Source: Muribaculaceae bacterium Isolate-002 (NCI)
Lineage (GTDB): Bacteria > Bacteroidota > Bacteroidia > Bacteroidales > Muribaculaceae
Direction of reading: 5' to 3'
Length of the DNA: 64,000 bases
Assembly: GCA_004102805.1 (NCBI GenBank)
Contig: SCEG01000003.1
Span: 1 to 64,000, forward strand
The notes beneath the pieces were generated by a model. That model saw only the letters and a list, made by a program, of their open reading frames with translations, had not been told where the DNA came from and ran no database searches. Below are positions 59,787 to 64,000 of the stretch, piece by piece (the stretch's first letter is position 1; each line of letters begins with the position of its first letter). The translations under genes and the position numbers were made by a program.

Positions 59787-60878
59787 ATGGCAACAATCAA
59801 TTTTGCCGGTAACACTTACGCGGGTGAGGTACTTGAAGACCTCCTTGTCTATACCGCGAAGGGGAATGAGACCTACGAGGCTGGTCTTGTTCATGTGAAG
59901 CCCGGTATTCAGAAACGCTATGTTCTGCCTCACATCCAGCTGGGCTCCATCATTCAGGACAACAAGCCCACACCCACGTCAGCCGAAGGCGCAGCCAACG
60001 ACGACACCGGTTTTAACCAGTATAAGCTCTCTGAACGTTACCTCGACCCCCAGGGCTTCATGGTTTACCTGGAGTTCAATCCCCGCGATTTTGAGGAATA
60101 TTGGCGCTTTGCTCAGCCCGAAGGTCCTCTTGTATTCCGCGAGCTCGCTCCTGAGGTACAGTCGAAGATGCTTCGTTTGCTTCTTGACAAGAAAGACCAG
60201 TACATCAACGACTGCATCTGGTGCGGCAAGAAGGGTGGCGTATCGGCCAGCATCACTGGCCCCGCAAATGGCACTCAACTTGGTGGCGCAACCGCAGCCG
60301 GATTGATGAAATACTTCGACGGTGCTCTTGCTCGTGTACTTGCCAACTTTAAGGCTCAGGCTGCTTTTGATGCCGGTACCGCAACTGACGACGAGAAGAA
60401 CGAAGTTGCTTCCGGTCGAGTTATCCTTGCCGGTTCTGCTGAGTTCAAGGATGGTAAGGATGTTGAAGACGCCCTTTACGCCATCTGGATGAAGACCCCG
60501 GCACACGTCCGCAAATCCAAGAAGCTCAAGTTTGTCATGGGCTGGGATGTATGGGACATGTACGACCAGTATCTCACCACTCAGAAGGACTTCAAGTACG
60601 TTGAGAACCCCGATGTCAACAAGCGCACCTTCAAGGGCAAGCAGATTGTCGTAATCGACGGTTTGCCTGAGTCCACCATCTTCTTCGGCAAGTTCTCGAC
60701 CGACCAGGACTCTTGCCTCTGGATGGCTATCGACTACAGCACCGATGAAGAGAGCGTAAAGGTTGAGCGCCTTCAGGCTAATTCTGAGATGTATTTCTTC
60801 CAGATGCGCATGAAAATGGACATCAACCTTGTCCGACCCGGCGAGTTGGTGGTGTGGACTCCATACGCTAACGCATAA
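59787..60878 (+). CDS. Major capsid protein
   Basis: The 363-residue protein reads MATINFAGNTYAGEVLEDLL, then KPGIQKRYVLPHIQLGSIIQ and DFEEYWRFAQPEGPLVFREL. It follows the protease/scaffold and has a capsid-type length and codon bias. HK97-fold is likely by synteny; no direct motif proves it. It is the only gene with markedly higher GC in the structural block, consistent with strong expression. Confidence 0.85.
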   Translation: MATINFAGNTYAGEVLEDLLVYTAKGNETYEAGLVHVKPGIQKRYVLPHIQLGSIIQDNKPTPTSAEGAANDDTGFNQYKLSERYLDPQGFMVYLEFNPRDFEEYWRFAQPEGPLVFRELAPEVQSKMLRLLLDKKDQYINDCIWCGKKGGVSASITGPANGTQLGGATAAGLMKYFDGALARVLANFKAQAAFDAGTATDDEKNEVASGRVILAGSAEFKDGKDVEDALYAIWMKTPAHVRKSKKLKFVMGWDVWDMYDQYLTTQKDFKYVENPDVNKRTFKGKQIVVIDGLPESTIFFGKFSTDQDSCLWMAIDYSTDEESVKVERLQANSEMYFFQMRMKMDINLVRPGELVVWTPYANA

Positions 60879-60904
60879 CCCGAACACAGTAAGTATCATC
60901 GGAA

Positions 60905-60941
60905 AGAGGAGTGGAGGCAGCGAAACTCCGCTCCTCTTTTC
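60905..60941 (+). terminator. Terminator after the major capsid gene
   Basis: 12-bp stem AGAGGAGTGGAG / CTCCGCTCCTCT (one G-U) with TTTT following on the plus strand. It may lower read-through to tail genes. Confidence 0.75.
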
Positions 60942-60962
60942 AATTAAAGACACTTTATAACT

Positions 60963-61346
60963 ATGGCTAAGAAGAAATCCACAGAACCGGCTGATGCGGT
61001 AGCACCTGAAGTGACAAAGGTTGAAATTCCTATCGAGGAAACCCCTGAAGCACCCGCAGCCGAAAACGTTCAGTCTGACCCTACAGAGCCTGAACATGAA
61101 AATGAGTCTGTCTCCAATAACGAGGCAACAGAACCAAAAGATGACGCGGCTCCTGAACAGGCGCCGGTAGTAGCAGCCGAGGAGTCCGCAACTCCGGTAA
61201 TCCCTGACAAAGCATTGGCTTATCTACGTCGTCATCCTGAGGATAAGGAAGTATATATCGACAAGTTCGGCGGTGTATTCCCCGCAAGCACACCTAAGGC
61301 ATTTGTCAAGGAAGCTGTCCTCTATCAGAATCCCTTTTACAAATAA
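60963..61346 (+). CDS. Small structural-block protein with acidic Ala/Pro N-terminus
   Basis: 127 residues. The N-terminal 75 are disordered (EETPEAPAAENVQSDPTEPE). The C-terminal 45 fold as LAYLRRHPEDKEVYIDKFGG, then KAFVKEAVLYQNPFYK. Position between capsid and sheath suggests a connector or capsid decoration component. Family not certain. Confidence 0.6.
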   Translation: MAKKKSTEPADAVAPEVTKVEIPIEETPEAPAAENVQSDPTEPEHENESVSNNEATEPKDDAAPEQAPVVAAEESATPVIPDKALAYLRRHPEDKEVYIDKFGGVFPASTPKAFVKEAVLYQNPFYK

Positions 61347-61364
61347 TAAATCCAATTCATAGAT

Positions 61365-62699
61365 ATGGCTTTAGGAAACGTTTTCATGCGAGACACAGAC
61401 GGCAATATTCCCGTTGTGCGCAACAACACAATTGAGAATGTCTGTGGTCTTGTTTTCGACATTTCAGGTCAGCCTGACTTTTGGACCAAGGGTGTAGGTG
61501 CTCAGATTGCTGATACCTGGAAGGACAAAGTTGTAGAACTGACCACTCTTGCTGAAGCGGAGGAAGCTGGCATCACTGCATACACCGGTGAAATTGACTC
61601 TGAAACCAATGAGAGCAATGATTTGCTCTCTGGCATCCCTTACTATCACATCCGTCAGTTCTTCAATATGGCTGGTGGCAGTGGCCGACTCTTCGTTATG
61701 TTTGCTGACTGCTCGAAGGACTGGAACGCCCTCATCGAGATGCAGCGTGCAGCCACTGGCTCAATCTTCCAGATTGGTGTCTGGACTGAGCAGCAGTTGT
61801 GGACCAAACCCGATGAAGCAGCCACGGCGTATTCTATCGGTCTTGTTGCCGACCTCAACCGAGTAGCGGTCGAACTTGCCGATGAATATTTTGCACCTGT
61901 GTCTATTTTGCTTTGTGCAAATACATCTAAGGTAAAGGTCGGCACCCAGACTACAGACACCATCGCGATCAGCCAGATTCCCTCTTGCGTAATTGATGCT
62001 CGTTATGTGACAGTTCTCTTGTCGCAGTCAATGGAAGAGCAGGTTCGCCGTATGCAGGCATCGTTGGCATCCACCACTCCGGTTGGTTGCGTTGGCCTCG
62101 CTCTCGGCACACTCACTCAGGCCGGCGTAGGCGAATCAATCGGTTGGGTGCGTCAGTTTGACCTGGTGAACTATGTTCCGGCAATCGAAATGGGCTTCGG
62201 CGATTCAACTGTCTCGGACGGTCTTATTGCCAACGGCTCCAGCTATTCAGCGCTCAGCAAGGCTCAGCTTAACGCTCTTGAAGAGGCAGGTTATGTTTTC
62301 ATCCGCGTGTTTGAGGGTTTGGAAGGCCACACCTACTTTGCAAATGACCACACTTGCTCTTCAGGTGACTTCTGCACCATATCCCGCAACCGAACCATCA
62401 ACAAGTCTCGCCGCCTCATTCGTTTGGCATTGCTGCCTTACGTTAACTCACCTATCAAAGTTGATCCCTCTAACGGCAATCTCTCTTCAGCTCAGGTTAC
62501 TGTTTTTGAGAATCTTCTCAAAGACATTCTCAATGAGATGGAGAGCGCAGAGGAAATCAGCGGCACCGCCTTTGTAACGGTACCGGCTGAACAGAATATC
62601 CTTGTTACCAAGAAGCTGACCCTCTCGTATGGTATTGTGCCGATGGGATGTGCCGAGTCTATCGACGTTACGGAAGGTCTTTATGTCAGCCAGCAATAA
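61365..62699 (+). CDS. Tail sheath protein (DUF2586)
   Basis: The 444-residue protein matches the DUF2586 tail sheath family: IPVVRNNTIENVCGLVFDIS, VADLNRVAVELADEYFAPVS, TPVGCVGLALGTLTQAGVGE, SIGWVRQFDLVNYVPAIEM. The C-terminal part ends EQNILVTKKLTLSYGIVPMG. It forms the contractile sheath of a myovirus tail. The adjacent 149-residue gene likely encodes the tube. Confidence 0.85.
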   Translation: MALGNVFMRDTDGNIPVVRNNTIENVCGLVFDISGQPDFWTKGVGAQIADTWKDKVVELTTLAEAEEAGITAYTGEIDSETNESNDLLSGIPYYHIRQFFNMAGGSGRLFVMFADCSKDWNALIEMQRAATGSIFQIGVWTEQQLWTKPDEAATAYSIGLVADLNRVAVELADEYFAPVSILLCANTSKVKVGTQTTDTIAISQIPSCVIDARYVTVLLSQSMEEQVRRMQASLASTTPVGCVGLALGTLTQAGVGESIGWVRQFDLVNYVPAIEMGFGDSTVSDGLIANGSSYSALSKAQLNALEEAGYVFIRVFEGLEGHTYFANDHTCSSGDFCTISRNRTINKSRRLIRLALLPYVNSPIKVDPSNGNLSSAQVTVFENLLKDILNEMESAEEISGTAFVTVPAEQNILVTKKLTLSYGIVPMGCAESIDVTEGLYVSQQ

Positions 62700-62715
62700 C
62701 TAATTATCAACGGCC

Positions 62716-63165
62716 ATGATTATTAACAACGTCGCTTACTCATGGGCAATGGTTCAGCTGACCTCTCTGGCTCTTACCGGGTCAGCTAACCCTAACCCCA
62801 TCATCCTTGCAGGTGTCTCTGCTATTGAGTGGGAGCGTGAGAAGAAGGTGGAAGTCAATTACGGACTTGGCGGTGAGCCTGTGAACCGTGGAATTGGCAA
62901 CACACGCTACTCGGCAAAAATTACAATGGACTACAACACTCAGGTTCAGCTCCGTGCCCTCAAGGGCTCGCTGATGGCTCTTGGTGAGTTTGACCTTGTA
63001 ATCTCTTTCGCCAACGAGTTCAATTCTCAGGACTTCTCCACAGAGACTGTGACCTTGAAGGGTTGTATGTTTAACAAGGACGGTATGTCGGTATCACAAG
63101 ATGACACCAATATTACCACCGAGTTTGACCTCAACGTGTTCAAGATCGAACTCAGCACAAAATAA
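62716..63165 (+). CDS. Tail tube protein
   Basis: 149 residues directly after the sheath gene: PIILAGVSAIEWEREKKVEV, then GLGGEPVNRGIGNTRYSAKI and a beta-rich C-terminus (VTLKGCMFNKDGMSVSQDDT). Beta-barrel tube subunits have this size and position. Confidence 0.75.
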   Translation: MIINNVAYSWAMVQLTSLALTGSANPNPIILAGVSAIEWEREKKVEVNYGLGGEPVNRGIGNTRYSAKITMDYNTQVQLRALKGSLMALGEFDLVISFANEFNSQDFSTETVTLKGCMFNKDGMSVSQDDTNITTEFDLNVFKIELSTK

Positions 63166-63195
63166 CTTCTTCCATAGAGTTTATTAGAGTGAATG

Positions 63196-63228
63196 ATTGC
63201 GGCATCGGAATCCCGGTGTCGCAATTTT
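63196..63228 (+). terminator. Terminator after the tube gene
   Basis: Stem ATTGCG-..-CGCAAT with intermediate pairs, followed by TTTTCTTTC on the plus strand. Confidence 0.6.
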
Positions 63229-63305
63229 CTTTCTCTAATTTCACCTGACTGAATATTAAATGACCTATTCTATGATGAAGACAAACTTTAATAAAATTCA
63301 TCAAT

Positions 63306-63704
63306 ATGGAAGACAAAGAAGCCCTCGAAATGGTGGATGTCGAGAATATCGACCCCAAGCTGTTGGCTACCATCGAAAAGAAAGTAGCTGACCTGAAAGA
63401 AAACAACCCCAAGGCAAAGATCGTCCCCCTCGTTGTTGAGGGCGAACCCGATTTTGATGAGAAGGAAGCCTATGTCGGCTATTTCTCTCGCCCCTCGTTC
63501 ATCAACTTTTCCAAGTATCTGTCGCTCTCTCAGAAGGACCAGGCAAATGCGATGCGCCAGCTCGCCCGCGACTGTTTTGTTGATGGCGACCGTGAACTCA
63601 TCGATGACGATGACTTGTTCCTCTTTGGCTTGATGGGCCAGCTCCAGCATCTCATCAAGATGCGCGGTGGTCGTCTTGTAAATTTATCGAAGCCTGGGAA
63701 GTAA
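63306..63704 (+). CDS. Tail assembly chaperone, 0-frame product (gpG-like)
   Basis: 132 residues. Helical, acidic (EALEMVDVENIDPKLLATIE, then YLSLSQKDQANAMRQLARDC). Its place between tube and tape-measure genes is that of the frameshifted chaperone pair of tailed phages. The slippery heptamer A-AAT-TTA (63680-63686) lies seven codons before its stop, and the -1 frame continues to 63871. Confidence 0.75.
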   Translation: MEDKEALEMVDVENIDPKLLATIEKKVADLKENNPKAKIVPLVVEGEPDFDEKEAYVGYFSRPSFINFSKYLSLSQKDQANAMRQLARDCFVDGDRELIDDDDLFLFGLMGQLQHLIKMRGGRLVNLSKPGK

Positions 63705-63871
63705 AAGAGGATGATTACTTTCGTCATAAGTTAATCCTCCTAAGACATTACTTTCCGGGTGTCAATATCAATGAACTTGACGATGAAACATTTGCGACGC
63801 TCGTTTGTGATGCCGAGTGGATGCACAATCAGATGGTCATAACAAGACATGCCAATGCTTTAGGTTTATAA
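63306..63871 (+). CDS. Tail assembly chaperone, -1 frameshift product (gpGT-like)
   Basis: A ribosomal -1 slip at A-AAT-TTA (63680-63686) would extend the chaperone by 61 codons. The -1 reading continues IEAWEVKEDDYFRHKLILLR, then HYFPGVNINELDDETFATLV, and ends LGL TAA at 63869-63871. No ATG opens this second frame on its own. In many tail chaperones the short and long forms are both needed to load the tape measure protein. Confidence 0.75.
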
Positions 63872-63885
63872 TCCATAACTCGTTG

Positions 63886-63925
63886 ATACCCTCACTGTGA
63901 TTTCTCATCCAGTGAGGGTATTCTT
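63886..63925 (+). terminator. Terminator after the tail chaperone
   Basis: 11-bp perfect stem ATACCCTCACT / AGTGAGGGTAT with TCTTT following. Confidence 0.75.
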
Positions 63926-63976
63926 TAACCGACAAATTCCTCCATTCTCTATTCTTTGTAAAAGACTCATCAGACT

Positions 63977-64000
63977 ATGGCTCAGACTTACCAAGTCAAT
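63977..64000 (+). CDS. Start of next gene, probable tape measure protein (partial)
   Basis: Begins ATG-GCT-CAG and reads MAQTYQVN to the window edge. A long tape measure gene usually follows the tail chaperones; only eight codons are visible, so the call is positional. Confidence 0.35.

Overview
The window looks like DNA from a Bacteroidales host and its mobile elements. The evidence is TAnnTTTG promoter boxes with a TTG about 19-20 bp upstream, Bacteroides-type MobB/MobC and DUF3408 genes, and phage genes of the Mu-like head type known from Bacteroides phages. Almost everything from 0.1 to 54.7 kb lies on the minus strand. The phage structural block from 55 kb onward is on the plus strand.

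Layout. (1) 0-6.9 kb: an IS5-type transposase remnant, then a compact minus-strand cluster: DUF1848 protein, a 794-residue unknown, a minimal SF1 helicase and a NERD-methyltransferase fusion. This is a possible defence or DNA-processing island. (2) 7-11 kb: a mobilizable-element module with MobB relaxase, MobC, a probable oriT, DUF3408, a RepA-like ATPase and an excisionase-like HTH. It is followed by about 1.8 kb of non-coding DNA with three promoter-bearing 90-bp repeats. (3) 12.7-54.7 kb: early and accessory genes of a large phage or phage-plasmid. They include five tRNA-like genes plus one that reads as a circularly permuted tRNA, RNase H, a Tad2-type anti-Thoeris domain, an NMN adenylyltransferase, RtcB RNA ligase, many small acidic unknowns, a probable replication initiator with palindromic iterons inside its reading frame, a tyrosine recombinase, NAD-dependent DNA ligase and dUTPase. 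(4) 55-64 kb: a Mu-like myovirus block with portal, F-like head protein, ClpP-type protease/scaffold, major capsid protein, sheath, tube and a tail chaperone with a -1 frameshift site.

The most unusual locus is at 27.8-31.0 kb. A reverse transcriptase with a YSDD active site is not of the usual DGR, retron or group II type. It is followed immediately by about 1.3 kb without a convincing gene. That stretch consists of eight diverged copies of a 160-190 nt module. Each module has an AT-rich box followed by a long, near-perfect hairpin. The hairpin sequences are unrelated, but their architecture and spacing are conserved. I see no described system with this layout and regard it as the best candidate for something new.

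Just upstream are two genes (31.0 and 36.8 kb) whose 3' ends share a 122-bp cassette and an identical downstream hairpin. This is the signature of DGR variable regions, but no template repeat is visible in the window.

A second unusual zone spans 42.2-46.1 kb. It contains roughly fifty degenerate copies of a TGGGCG-N-CCACG palindrome every ~20 bp, and a gene whose coding sequence is packed with perfect GAA/TTC-loop hairpins. It lies directly beside the iteron-bearing initiator gene, so it may be an origin, partition or packaging region.
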